Shown: positions 8,488 to 16,900 of the stretch, one piece after another
Layout of the letters: every line of letters begins with the position of its first letter
How positions within the stretch are numbered: the stretch's first letter is position 1
Source: an uncultured Clostridia bacterium
GTDB taxonomy: Bacteria; Bacillota; Clostridia; Oscillospirales; Ruminococcaceae
Length of the DNA stretch: 64,000 nucleotides
Assembly: GCA_947631995.1 (NCBI GenBank)
Contig: CANRNT010000003.1
Location: forward strand, 1-64,000
Direction of reading: 5' to 3'
Made by a program: the position numbers and the translations under genes
Notes under the pieces: model-generated
Database searches by the model: none
What the model saw: only the letters and a program-made list of their open reading frames with translations
What the model was told of the DNA's origin: nothing

Positions 8488-10047
8488 ATGGCAGAAAGAA
8501 AACATCTTTTCCATTCAACGGAAAAGAGCGATTTTATCTTGAATATGACAGAGCCGCAGTTCCAGAAAATGGGTCTTATCTACCTTTCTCTGACTGCGAT
8601 AGTCCTGTTCGCAATGAATATCCCCTATTATCTGTCAAAGGGAAAGCTGATATTTGCTTACTCTCAACTCAATATGCTTCAGACGGTCAAGTTTGTGGAT
8701 ATGTCTTTCGTCAACACAAAATGTGCTGACTATATCGCTTATCTGCAAATTGCTCTTTACGCCGCAAGCTTTATAGGTCTGCTGCTGCTTATAATAGCAG
8801 CCACGAAAAAGTATTTCAGGGCAAAGGATAACAAGCTGTTCATGCTGCCCGTGTTATATATGCTTTTCGTGCTGATATCGACTTTTATGGCCTACGATAT
8901 AAGCTCAGCGTTTTTCGGCAAGGATCACCGCTATGCAGGTATGCTAACGTTTTTCTCGTATGTCGCGCTGTTTGTAGCCGCGTCGCAGGTAAATTCCAGA
9001 ATCAGAAGAAAAACATATCTTGATCTGTTCTTGTCAATAGCATTCATTAACGCGGTGTACGGCATAATGCAGACCGTGCCTGCGCTGGTGACCGAGCTGC
9101 CGAATTTCTTCTATGACATATTCTATATCAGCGGCAATACCGCGGACTCATACGAGCATTTCATCGCGGACGGTCTTGTTCAGTCACCTCATGCGCTCGC
9201 AGCGCTCATGACCATGGCTACCGCGATCGCTGCGGCAGGTCTGGTGTACGAAAAAAGCAAAATAAGAAAATGTATTTACGCCGTATGCTGTGCGGTATTT
9301 GCAGCGGCAGGCTTCGCTACCTGTACCGCTCCCGCATTTATCGGCATACCGTTCGTAGTTATCGCTGTGCTTGTTACCGAAATAATAAGATCTGCGTTTT
9401 TCGGAAAGAAAAGCAGTATCGCAAAAACATCGTGGCTGTGGTCACTTGTGTCAATAGCGGCTGTCGCGGCAGTTTTCGGGATAATGCTCCTTATTGACAG
9501 GATACACCTCTATGACGCAAATATCATCTGGACGGACGCCACCTCGCGCCTCGGCAACGCTTTCCCCGAGCCAAGTAATTACAGCGGCCTTAAAATCTAT
9601 CCTAAGCTGTGGAAAGAATGTCTTGCCATGCTCAAGGACACATGGGTGCTCGGCAGCGGGCCGGACTGCATAGGCTTTAAGTATTACGGTACAACAGAGC
9701 TGTTTAATTCATCATTCGGATTTACTACCGACCGATCGTATAACGAGTATTTCGATATTGCCCTCGCCTGCGGCATACCGTGCCTGTTGGTGTATCTGTC
9801 CATGGGCTTTGTGACGATCAAAAAGGGCTGTGCCTGCGTTAAAAAGTTCTTTATGGGCGAGGATAGCTGGACAGCCGTGGCATTGCTCGCCGCAGTTTTG
9901 GGATACGGTCTGCAAGCCAATATCAATATAAGTGTTATAACCGTTACACCGTTCTTCTTTATCTTCGTCGGTATGCTGTGGAACAAGCCGCATACCGAGA
10001 CCGAGACGTCCGCGCCCAAAAAGAAAGAACGCAAGATACGCAAATAG
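8488..10047 (+). CDS. O-antigen ligase/polymerase-like membrane protein
   Basis: A 519-residue polytopic protein with roughly ten to twelve hydrophobic segments. The pattern KDHRYAGMLTFFSYVALF, a large loop near residues 340-400 containing GSGPDCIGFKYYG, and RSYNEYFDIALACGIP resemble the Wzy_C/O-antigen-ligase group. Such proteins polymerise or ligate surface polysaccharide or glycosylate pili at the outer membrane face. No glycosyltransferases are adjacent, so the substrate is open. The C-terminus is basic (KKKERKIRK). AAGGAGCG precedes the ATG. It may be partly co-transcribed with rny. Confidence 0.75.
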   Translation: MAERKHLFHSTEKSDFILNMTEPQFQKMGLIYLSLTAIVLFAMNIPYYLSKGKLIFAYSQLNMLQTVKFVDMSFVNTKCADYIAYLQIALYAASFIGLLLLIIAATKKYFRAKDNKLFMLPVLYMLFVLISTFMAYDISSAFFGKDHRYAGMLTFFSYVALFVAASQVNSRIRRKTYLDLFLSIAFINAVYGIMQTVPALVTELPNFFYDIFYISGNTADSYEHFIADGLVQSPHALAALMTMATAIAAAGLVYEKSKIRKCIYAVCCAVFAAAGFATCTAPAFIGIPFVVIAVLVTEIIRSAFFGKKSSIAKTSWLWSLVSIAAVAAVFGIMLLIDRIHLYDANIIWTDATSRLGNAFPEPSNYSGLKIYPKLWKECLAMLKDTWVLGSGPDCIGFKYYGTTELFNSSFGFTTDRSYNEYFDIALACGIPCLLVYLSMGFVTIKKGCACVKKFFMGEDSWTAVALLAAVLGYGLQANINISVITVTPFFFIFVGMLWNKPHTETETSAPKKKERKIRK

Positions 10048-10057
10048 CAAAAAACTC

Positions 10058-10086
10058 TTGACAAATCAAATTCTTCGATGTATAAT
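10058..10086 (+). promoter_or_regulatory. Consensus promoter of a short antisense transcript
   Basis: TTGACA, 17 nt, TATAAT on the plus strand, followed by no sizeable ORF but by a terminator within 100 nt. It probably drives a small RNA. Confidence 0.85.
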
Positions 10087-10092
10087 ATAAAT

Positions 10093-10187
10093 AAAAAAAG
10101 GAGCACCGGCTTAGACTAAAAGTTGGCAACCTTATACATTGGTTAAAAATAACCGTAGTGCTTGGTACGCCGTGCGGTTATTTTTTC
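10093..10187 (+). ncRNA. Candidate antisense RNA (type I antitoxin-like)
   Basis: A transcript from the promoter at 10058-10086 would be about 90-95 nt long and end at the hairpin AAAATAACCG/CGGTTATTTT. Its 3' end overlaps the end of the small hydrophobic ORF on the opposite strand. Convergent toxin and RNA genes sharing a bidirectional terminator are the layout of the Fst/par type I systems. The role is inferred from layout only. Confidence 0.55.
10145..10187. terminator. Bidirectional terminator shared by toxin-like ORF and antisense RNA
   Basis: AAAAATAACCG pairs with CGGTTATTTTT, giving a U-run on either strand. On the minus strand the stem begins inside the last codons of the small ORF. 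Confidence 0.8.
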
Positions 10188-10255
10188 ATGTTCTTGATTA
10201 TCTCGTTGATAATAGCAAGAATAATGATTATCAGTATCAAAGATATGTAATCCAT
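10178..10255 (-). CDS. 25-residue hydrophobic peptide, type I toxin-like
   Basis: Too short for the ORF track. From ATG at 10255 it reads MDYISLILIIIILAIINE, then a polar, basic C-terminus ending KNMKK: one membrane helix with a charged tail, as in Fst- and TxpA-like toxins. AAGGGGGGCGATATCT before the ATG gives a strong ribosome site. The gene ends in the bidirectional terminator opposite the candidate antisense RNA. No clear promoter was found for it. If real, it would act at the cell membrane and be silenced by the RNA. The peptide is directly visible; the toxin role is inference. Confidence 0.6.
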   Translation of the reverse strand: MDYISLILIIIILAIINEIIKNMKK

Positions 10256-10306
10256 AGATATCGCCCCCCTTTTCCTCAGACAGAGGGCAAAAGGAGGGGA
10301 AGTTTT

Positions 10307-10453
10307 ATGGTTTTTAGCGGTTCAAAGAACCGCGTAAAATCGCCGACCCTTTGTCGGCGAAATAAAACTTATAAGCGGCTTCGCAAGAAGACGCTGTTGC
10401 CGCTGCCGTTAAGTCCGGTTCCTACACAAACAAAGTCCCTGTTCATGTCATAG
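10307..10453 (+). CDS. Possible 48-residue basic peptide or structured RNA region
   Basis: AAGGAGGGG sits 6 nt before an ATG that opens a 48-codon frame with the basic stretch YKRLRKKTLL. The DNA carries strong hairpins (GCGGTT/AACCGC and TCGCCGAC/GTCGGCGA) and ends at a terminator hairpin, so this may instead be a structured RNA, perhaps the leader of the toxin-like mRNA read from the other strand. I do not recognise a protein family. The ribosome site is the only sign of coding. Confidence 0.3.
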   Translation: MVFSGSKNRVKSPTLCRRNKTYKRLRKKTLLPLPLSPVPTQTKSLFMS

Positions 10454-10471
10454 TGAGCAGGGACATTTTTT
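10435..10471. terminator. Bidirectional terminator after the acyl-CoA synthetase
   Basis: GTCCCTG pairs with CAGGGAC. The plus strand continues ATTTTTT and the minus strand TTTGTTTG. On the minus strand it lies directly after the acyl-CoA synthetase stop. Confidence 0.8.
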
Positions 10472-10480
10472 GTACTCGTG

Positions 10481-12127
10481 TTATCCTTTGTTTTGAGAAG
10501 CGACCAAGCTCTCGCCGCAGTATATCTCGCGAAGCTTCGGCTTTTCAATCTTGCCTGTGGCGTTGCGCGGAATAGCCGCAAATATGAACTTGTGCGGCCT
10601 CTTGTAACGCGGCAAACCGTTGCAGAATTTCTCCATTTCCTCCTCGGTGCACTCGCACTCGGGCTTTATCTCTATTATCGCAGCGGCTATCTCACCCAAT
10701 CGCTTGTCGGGCAAGCCTATAACAGCAACGTCCTTCACCTTGTCGCTCTGACGGATAAAATCCTCTATCTGCACGGGGTAAAGGTTCTCGCCGCCCGAAA
10801 TAATAACGTCCTTTTTGCGGTCAACAAGGAAAATAAACCCGTCCTCGTCCTCCTGAGCCATATCGCCCGTGAGCAGCCAGCCGTCTTTCAGTACTTCGTT
10901 CGTCGCCTTTTCATCGTTGAAGTAGCAGGTCATCACGCCCGGACCTTTAACACACAGCTCGCCTACCTTGCCGCGCTCGACGGTCTCACCGTTTTCGTCA
11001 ATTATCTTTGTCTGCCAACCGTATCCTGCCTTGCCTATCGCGCCAACTTTATGTACGTTCTCAACGCCCAGATGTACGCAGCCCGGACCTATCGACTCGC
11101 TAAGACCATAGTTCGTATCGTACTGATGATGAGGGAACTTCGACAGCCAGCGCGTTATAAGGCTCGGCGGAACAGGCTGTGCGCCTATGTGCATAAGCCT
11201 CCATTGCGAAAGCTCATACTTGCTTAAATCTATGTCGCCCCTGTCAATGGCGTCCAGAATGTCCTGCGCCCACGGCACCAAAAGCCATACTATCGTGCAT
11301 TTTTCTTTGGATACCGTCTCAATTATCATCTCGGGCTTTACGCCGCGCAGCAGCACCGACTTCGCCCCGACAAGGAACGAGCCGAACCAATGCATTTTTG
11401 CGCCCGTGTGGTACAGCGGCGGTATGCAAAGGAATACGTCGTCTTTCGTCTGACCGTGGTGCTTCTGCTCCACCTCGCACGACTGCATAAGGCTTCTGTG
11501 CTTGTGCAAGATAGCCTTTGGGAATCCCGTCGTACCCGATGAAAAATATATCGCCGCAAAGTCGTCGTCCGTAAGCTCTATATCGGGCGAAACGCTCGAG
11601 CAGTTCGCCGCCAACTGGTCGTAGTCCTCAGCGAAAGAGGGGCAAGCGCTGTCAACACCGCCGCCAACGTAAAACAGCAGGCGGTTCTTTATGATGTCGT
11701 CAGCTATCTCCTCGACCCTGCCTATAAACGCAGGTCCGAACACCAGCACGTCGCATTGCGCCAAATCAAGACAGTATTTTATCTCGTCGCTCGTGTACCT
11801 GAAATTCAGCGGCACCGCAAGCGCACCCGTCTTCAGTACGCCAAAGTAAATGGGCAGCCATTCAAGGCAGTTCATCAGCAGTATGCCGACCTTATCACCT
11901 TTTTTTATGCCGCGGCTGAGAAGCAGATTTGCAAAGCGGTTAGCCTTTTCGTTGAATACTCCCCACGTTATCTCGCGGCGGTAGTGACAAAACTCGCCCG
12001 GCTCAATAAGCTCATATTCGCGCCATGTTACGCGCCTTTTCTCCTGTATCTCGGGATTTACCTCAACCAGCGCTGTATCGTTGCCGTACTTAGCGGCGTT
12101 CTGCTCAAGAATTTGTGTGATAGGCAT
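10481..12127 (-). CDS. Acyl-CoA synthetase (AMP-forming)
   Basis: A 548-residue adenylate-forming enzyme that activates a carboxylic acid with ATP and CoA. Visible motifs: IYFSSGTTGFPKAILHKH (phosphate-binding loop), YGLSESIG, GWLLTGDMA, RKKDVIISGGENLYP, and the C-terminal NATGKIEK with the catalytic Lys. Substrate class (long-chain fatty, aromatic or bile acid) cannot be fixed from sequence. The track start is 38 codons early; AAAAGGAG lies just before ATG at 12127, where the protein starts MPITQILEQ. It is monocistronic, with its own promoter and terminator. Confidence 0.9.
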   Translation of the reverse strand: MPITQILEQNAAKYGNDTALVEVNPEIQEKRRVTWREYELIEPGEFCHYRREITWGVFNEKANRFANLLLSRGIKKGDKVGILLMNCLEWLPIYFGVLKTGALAVPLNFRYTSDEIKYCLDLAQCDVLVFGPAFIGRVEEIADDIIKNRLLFYVGGGVDSACPSFAEDYDQLAANCSSVSPDIELTDDDFAAIYFSSGTTGFPKAILHKHRSLMQSCEVEQKHHGQTKDDVFLCIPPLYHTGAKMHWFGSFLVGAKSVLLRGVKPEMIIETVSKEKCTIVWLLVPWAQDILDAIDRGDIDLSKYELSQWRLMHIGAQPVPPSLITRWLSKFPHHQYDTNYGLSESIGPGCVHLGVENVHKVGAIGKAGYGWQTKIIDENGETVERGKVGELCVKGPGVMTCYFNDEKATNEVLKDGWLLTGDMAQEDEDGFIFLVDRKKDVIISGGENLYPVQIEDFIRQSDKVKDVAVIGLPDKRLGEIAAAIIEIKPECECTEEEMEKFCNGLPRYKRPHKFIFAAIPRNATGKIEKPKLREIYCGESLVASQNKG

Positions 12128-12212
12128 TATATATTCTCCTTTTATCGGGGGCTGCCCGCGCTTTAACTTTTTAAAGCTTTTTAGTTTTGCGGCTTTAAAA
12201 GCCCATAAATAT

Positions 12213-12241
12213 ATTATGCCACTATTTAAAGAGATTGTCAA
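12213..12241 (-). promoter_or_regulatory. Promoter of the acyl-CoA synthetase gene
   Basis: TTGACA, 17 nt, CATAAT on the minus strand, 86 nt before the start codon. The leader contains several AAAGCTTTTTA-like repeats of low complexity. Confidence 0.75.
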
Positions 12242-12257
12242 GATATATCACGGTATA

Positions 12258-12770
12258 TCACAGCCGAAATTTCCTGCCTGCCAGAAGCTGAGCGGTAATG
12301 CCCGTCAGCAGACCCGTTATCACGGCAAAAAACGTCAGCACGCCGAGGTAGTAAACAACATAAAACGTGCGGTATATCACAACGGCGGCTGATATCTGAC
12401 CGATGTTGTGAAATATCGCTCCAAGCACCCCCGCGAACCAGATATTCCTGCCTTTGGACAGCTTTAAAAACACAGCCATGACCGCAAATGCCAGCACCCC
12501 TCCGCACAGCGAGTATATGAACGAGACCGCCTGTCCCGCAAATATCCCGCCGAGTATTATGCGCATGGCAAGCACCGCAAAAGCGTCAAGCGGCGAAAAC
12601 GCACACAGCATATACAGGGTGATAACGTTCGCAAGACCTATTTTCAGCCCCTGAACGTGTACAGGCAGAGGTATCTGCGCTTCGACGGTGAATATTATCA
12701 GAGCAAAGGCGGTCATGAGCGCAAGTACGCACAACCTCTGCGTTTTTGACCTGAACTCATATCTGCACAT
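12258..12770 (-). CDS. Gx transporter family membrane protein (heptaprenyl diphosphate synthase component I-like)
   Basis: About 170 residues with five or six membrane helices. The early VQGLKIGLANVITLY and the Gly-rich helix IFAGQAVSFIYSLCGGVLAF are typical of this ECF-S-like family. The biochemical role is unsettled. The track start is at 12797; GAGGGGG lies 8 nt before the ATG at 12770, inside the end of the NusG-II gene, which implies coupled translation. It is the last gene of the nitrogenase-like operon. From memory, EetB of the Listeria/Lactobacillus electron-transfer locus is annotated to this family, which would make it the partner of the upstream EetA-like protein. Confidence 0.82.
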   Translation of the reverse strand: MCRYEFRSKTQRLCVLALMTAFALIIFTVEAQIPLPVHVQGLKIGLANVITLYMLCAFSPLDAFAVLAMRIILGGIFAGQAVSFIYSLCGGVLAFAVMAVFLKLSKGRNIWFAGVLGAIFHNIGQISAAVVIYRTFYVVYYLGVLTFFAVITGLLTGITAQLLAGRKFRL

Positions 12771-13143
12771 CGACATCGCCCCCTCTGTCACGCACAACTA
12801 TCATCAGCCTATGCGGAACACATATTACGGGCATTGCCCCGTCGCCTATAAATCCCGTATCAACGCATATCCTGTCGGGGCAGTCGGCGTCTGTTACGCC
12901 TATCGCTCCGCTGTGCACCTCTACCGTATTAGAGCCGTCCTCGGTATTTATCTCTATCGTATACGGCTCTGTAACGGCATTGAGGTCTATTGTATACAAA
13001 AGCTCGTCGCCATGATAGATATACGCGGTCTTGTCGGCGTTGTTTTTATGATAGGAATACCATGCCGCCGCCCCGCTGACAACAAATATCAGCAGGGTGA
13101 CAAAAGCAAGTATGACGGTGCTTTTTATATGCTTCCTCTCCAT
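12757..13143 (-). CDS. NusG domain II-containing membrane-anchored protein
   Basis: A 128-residue protein: one N-terminal membrane helix (about 9-28), then a small beta domain outside the membrane. Conserved features are EVHSGAIGVTDADCPDRICV and MPVICVPHRLMI. The family is unrelated in role to transcription factor NusG. It sits 3 nt after the binding-protein gene and overlaps the Gx family gene. This two-gene pairing recurs in Firmicutes flavin/electron-transfer loci (EetA/EetB, from memory). The two Cys in DCPDRIC could bind a metal or form a disulphide. Confidence 0.85.
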   Translation of the reverse strand: MERKHIKSTVILAFVTLLIFVVSGAAAWYSYHKNNADKTAYIYHGDELLYTIDLNAVTEPYTIEINTEDGSNTVEVHSGAIGVTDADCPDRICVDTGFIGDGAMPVICVPHRLMIVVRDRGGDVDVQI

Positions 13144-13146
13144 ATA

Positions 13147-14364
13147 TCAGAAAGCGCTTGCCGATGAAGCAGGCGCGAATATCTTCTGAGCCTGCTCGTC
13201 GGTGAGGTCTATGCCGAAAAGCTCCTTGTAATACTTTTTCGTTTCATCGGTAATGTCTATATCCTCGAATTTTTCGGGGTATACGGTCTTTGCGAGCCAC
13301 AGGAGCGTTATCGGGGTATCTATGCCCGCGGTGTACGAACGGTACATACCCAGCGGCATTTTATATACCTGCTTATCCTTAACCGCAGATATGCCCGACC
13401 AATCGTAGCTTCCGACAGAGTTGCCGTATATATCGTCAGGCTGTGCGGAATTGAAGTTAGTTATAAATATCATCGAAGGGTCCCAAGCGTATATCTGCTC
13501 CAGATCCACCGCCGTTGAATTGTCCGTCTGAAGCTCCTCGCCGACGTTCTTCGCTCCTATTGCGTCAGCCCACCATTGACCGAAAAACAGCTTGCCCGAT
13601 GTTGTTATAGAGCTTTCGCTGTACTGGAAAAGGAAAAACAGCTTTTCCTTTTCGCTGTCGGGTATGTCAGAAACACGCTCCTGCACCGTATCGTATATCT
13701 CGGAGCTGTACTGCTTTGTTATCTCCGTCTTGTCGTTTTCGGGGAACATCTCGCTGAGCAGGGCTATCCAGTTGTCCAGAGTTTCAATAGCGTCGTAATC
13801 CCATTTTGAAGCCGATATAGCAACGGCAGGGATATTCGCCTTGTCAAGCTCCTCCTTTATGCCCTCCGAGCCTGCGCTGTAAAACACAACATCGGGGTCA
13901 AGCTTTATTACCTCTTCTATGTTTATGCTCGTACCGTCTATAAAGCCTGTTTCCGCATTCAGTATCTCGGGATAAAGCTCGCTGAGCAGGCTGTTCTGCG
14001 CCGCCGTCATACTGGGCTGTGCTATGCCAACAAGCTTATCTGCGCTGTCAAAGAAGATAGAAAGCACCGACGGCAGGGGGTACATATCGGCTACAACTAT
14101 CCTGTCTATCTGCTTAGGAACGGTTACGCTGTTTCCTGCGTGGTCGGTCAGGGTGATGGTATCGCCGTTGTCCTGCACCTCGCTGTCAGCCGCGGAAGAG
14201 CTGTCCTGCGCGGACATCTCCGGGTTTTCCGAAGCGCTCGAAGCGCCGCTTGTCTCGCCCTGTGAGCTGCTGTCTGAGCCTGCACAGCCCCCGACAGATA
14301 ATGCAACTGCGATACACACCATAACAGAGGCTATCCTTGTAAGTATTCTTTTCATCTTTTCCAT
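13147..14364 (-). CDS. ABC transporter substrate-binding lipoprotein (FecB/BtuF type)
   Basis: A 405-residue lipoprotein with lipobox SVGGC near residue 26, a Ser-rich linker and a periplasmic-binding fold. DHAGNSVTVPKQIDRIVV marks the domain start and IEEVIKLDPDVVF is the family hallmark of iron-siderophore, cobalamin and heme binders. The C-terminal half includes EQIYAWDPSMIFI. The track start is a GTG inside the ribosome site; ATG at 14364 is preferred with AGGAG 10 nt upstream. It is adjacent to nitrogenase-like genes and shares an operon with the FecCD-type permease and ATPase, so it probably delivers the chelate they import. The ligand is unknown. Confidence 0.92.
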   Translation of the reverse strand: MEKMKRILTRIASVMVCIAVALSVGGCAGSDSSSQGETSGASSASENPEMSAQDSSSAADSEVQDNGDTITLTDHAGNSVTVPKQIDRIVVADMYPLPSVLSIFFDSADKLVGIAQPSMTAAQNSLLSELYPEILNAETGFIDGTSINIEEVIKLDPDVVFYSAGSEGIKEELDKANIPAVAISASKWDYDAIETLDNWIALLSEMFPENDKTEITKQYSSEIYDTVQERVSDIPDSEKEKLFFLFQYSESSITTSGKLFFGQWWADAIGAKNVGEELQTDNSTAVDLEQIYAWDPSMIFITNFNSAQPDDIYGNSVGSYDWSGISAVKDKQVYKMPLGMYRSYTAGIDTPITLLWLAKTVYPEKFEDIDITDETKKYYKELFGIDLTDEQAQKIFAPASSASAF

Positions 14365-14378
14365 TGTTGATATCACTC

Positions 14379-15557
14379 CTATAAATTATTGATACGGTCT
14401 GTAATAAAGGATATATCGCTTACCGTATCCGATATCCCGCTTCGGAACATTCTTCCCGAAAAGCCCTCGTGCGGCAGCGATAGAAACTCCCTGCCCAGCC
14501 TTTGGCAAAACGTCTTATAAAGCGGGTCGGCGATAACTATATCAGCGTCCGCGATAAGCTGTGTAAGCTGACTTTCATCTGTCGCCAAGGCGTCTCCCCC
14601 GCAAAGCAGCTTACTGTCAAAGGTCGTTGCCGCCGCAGCAGCCGTTTGCACGCCCGTTTTTTCCGCAAGCGCATATGCCATACTTTCGCAGGCAACGCCC
14701 TCGCCTATCAGCAGAGCTTTTTTGCCGCTGCCTTTTTTTCTTCCCGAATATGCTGTGATACCGCTCTCGCCCGTATCAAAAGCTTTTCTTATATCCTGTA
14801 TCAGCTTTTCGCTAAAGCCGTCGGTCGGTCTGCCTATGACATAAGGCGTGCTAAACCGCTTTTTGAGCGTCTCAGCCGCGCTCATTCCGCCGTAGGATAC
14901 TACAACGTTTGCCCAAGCTGACGAAGCCTTTGCCATATTTTCAAGACTGTCGCCCATTGCCCAACAGCTCACAGTTTCTATGCCGCTGCGCTCAAACAAC
15001 TGCTTCATGCTTTTTATCTGACAGTATATATCGCTTCCCGAAAAGTCCAGCGGAGTTGCGCCGAGAATGTTTACCGACGGTTTTTCGGTACGCTCATACC
15101 GCTCCGTCACGAACCTTTCCGCTATCGCTCCCAGAGCCATATCCACTCCCGAAACATAGCTGTTCATTCCGTTCGTGGCAAACCCAAACGACGGTATCCC
15201 CGTTCTTCGCTCCGTTTCCAGCGCAATGGCTTTGAAGTCAGTACCTATCATCATAGGGATAGGCGTTCCCGCTATCGCTATGAAAGACGGGGCAAGCTCC
15301 TCTGCCGCCGCGGCTATGTCGCCTATGAGCTTTTCGTCGTCACCCATAATGGCTTGTGTCTCCGTAAGTCCGGATATAAAAACATAGCTGTCCATATATG
15401 ACCAGCGCGGTTCGTCGTGGGTCGTGTACGTTGAATTACAGCCGGAGGCGTCGTGAACGACTACCATTCCGCCTAGCTCGTACAGCGCGGAGCATACGCC
15501 CGATGAGTCCGCCGCATAGGTGGATATAAACCTTGCCGTACCGATATTTCCGCTCAT
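14379..15557 (-). CDS. Nitrogenase component 1-type protein (NifK/E/N-like)
   Basis: A 392-residue member of the NifD/K superfamily, probably half of a heterodimer with the upstream protein. The N-terminal region has SSGVCSALYELGG and VVVHDASGCNSTY, matching the Cys-x(n)-HGxxGC signature of cluster-binding subunits. The third expected Cys site is altered (FIAIAGTPIPMMIG). Later parts carry EKPSVNILGATPLDFSG and a C-terminal IVIADPLYKTF. Start at 15557 is chosen because it overlaps the previous stop as ATGA; the track extension would run 84 nt further into the upstream gene. It is shorter than true NifK, consistent with a reductase of the nitrogenase-like group. The reaction is unknown. Confidence 0.88.
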   Translation of the reverse strand: MSGNIGTARFISTYAADSSGVCSALYELGGMVVVHDASGCNSTYTTHDEPRWSYMDSYVFISGLTETQAIMGDDEKLIGDIAAAAEELAPSFIAIAGTPIPMMIGTDFKAIALETERRTGIPSFGFATNGMNSYVSGVDMALGAIAERFVTERYERTEKPSVNILGATPLDFSGSDIYCQIKSMKQLFERSGIETVSCWAMGDSLENMAKASSAWANVVVSYGGMSAAETLKKRFSTPYVIGRPTDGFSEKLIQDIRKAFDTGESGITAYSGRKKGSGKKALLIGEGVACESMAYALAEKTGVQTAAAAATTFDSKLLCGGDALATDESQLTQLIADADIVIADPLYKTFCQRLGREFLSLPHEGFSGRMFRSGISDTVSDISFITDRINNL

Positions 15558-16879
15558 ACGCAGCCGCACCCCATTCCTTTTATCTGTATCAAGGACAGCA
15601 TATCCTTTTCGTTCAGCCATGCGTCTCTTATCAGCCCGCACAGCTTTTGTATACCCGTAAATCCGTAAAAGCCGCCGCTCTCTATGATGTTTACAAAGTA
15701 GCCGCTTCCGCTGAAGTACGCGGCTTTCTGACCTATCGCAAGAGTTTTGACGTTTCGTTTTCTTTCTATATCCCTCATACTCACGTCCATAGTCGGGTAA
15801 AGATATATGTCCGGATAATTGGACTTCAAAAACTCAAAGTCGCCCTGCTCAATGCCGCTTATGCTGTCGCAGTACAGCGCGGTGACGTTTATCCCGTGCG
15901 TGAGCAGCAAGCGGGCAAGCGAAAACGGGCGCAATACGGCGGTGTAGTCTATCTCTACGGGCGCGCCGTCAAGGAGCTTTGCAGTTTCTGAGAGAGCCTC
16001 CTCGCATTTGCTTATTCCCTCCGAGCAGTCATACGGCTCTGCGCCTACATATCCGCACAGCTTGTCAAGCTGCTTTGAAATCTCGTCATACGAATAACTC
16101 AGCGGCAGAAACAAAGCCTTTTGAGAAAGACGCTTCTCCAGCTCTGCGGCAGCCGCGGCAGCCGTTGTATCGTAATATATATTTGCCGAAGCTTCGCCCA
16201 TTTTCTGATAATCGTCATAGCTTTTGCAGTCCTGTATAACAGTAAGCTCATATCCTGCCGAGCGCGCTGTCAAGTAAAGCTCGCTTTCCTTGTCCGCGGG
16301 CAGATTGCTGCCTATGATATTTATTCTTTTCACATCTTTTTCCCTCGGCTTTATCAAACTGTATATCTGCCTGCGCATAGTCTGATCGGGAGTAAGACCG
16401 CTCTTTCGCATTATGGGATCCATATAGCAGTCGGTGAAGTCTGTATCGGGGAAGCGTCTGCGCAGAATATCATAGCACATCTGTATATCGCACCCCATAA
16501 AGTGATGTATGCAGCTTGTGTACACCAAGACCGCTCTGGGCTTATAGCTCAGCCCGTTCAGGATATCCGTAACTCCCTCTGTTATCATCTGCTCCATGCC
16601 GCCGACGAGAACATCGTTCTCCCGTATCTCGATAGTTGAAAAATTCTCCGAGCGGCCCATTTCAGCCGCCGTCAGGACTACTCCCCTGAGACAGCCTGCC
16701 GCGCAGACGAATATCTCATGGCATTGCGGAACAAGAAATCCCGTGTGTACTATGTTCCATGTTCCGCGAGCCGCACAACTGTATTCCAGACCGCCCTTGA
16801 ACGGCGACGGGAACGCCGCTTCGGCTATCCTTACACCGCGGCTTTGGCTGTCCTGCCTGCCGCCCATACGGATAAGCAT
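15554..16879 (-). CDS. Nitrogenase component 1-type protein (NifD-like)
   Basis: A 441-residue nitrogenase-superfamily subunit. GGLEYSCAARGTWN, VPQCHEIFVCAAGCLRG and LVYTSCIHHFMGCDIQMC give an unusually Cys-rich first third, enough to ligate an Fe-S cluster at the interface with its partner. The C-terminus ends KGMGCGCV, adding three more thiols. A mid-region HGINVTALYCDSI and DISMRDIER-like stretch fit the superfamily's later domains. It lies 21 nt after the NifH-like gene and overlaps the next subunit gene by 4 nt. No nifE, nifN or nifB is present, so a FeMo-type cofactor is unlikely. It most resembles the uncharacterised nitrogenase-like branches. Confidence 0.88.
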   Translation of the reverse strand: MLIRMGGRQDSQSRGVRIAEAAFPSPFKGGLEYSCAARGTWNIVHTGFLVPQCHEIFVCAAGCLRGVVLTAAEMGRSENFSTIEIRENDVLVGGMEQMITEGVTDILNGLSYKPRAVLVYTSCIHHFMGCDIQMCYDILRRRFPDTDFTDCYMDPIMRKSGLTPDQTMRRQIYSLIKPREKDVKRINIIGSNLPADKESELYLTARSAGYELTVIQDCKSYDDYQKMGEASANIYYDTTAAAAAAELEKRLSQKALFLPLSYSYDEISKQLDKLCGYVGAEPYDCSEGISKCEEALSETAKLLDGAPVEIDYTAVLRPFSLARLLLTHGINVTALYCDSISGIEQGDFEFLKSNYPDIYLYPTMDVSMRDIERKRNVKTLAIGQKAAYFSGSGYFVNIIESGGFYGFTGIQKLCGLIRDAWLNEKDMLSLIQIKGMGCGCV

Positions 16880-16900
16880 ATTATATTTCTCCTTTACGGT

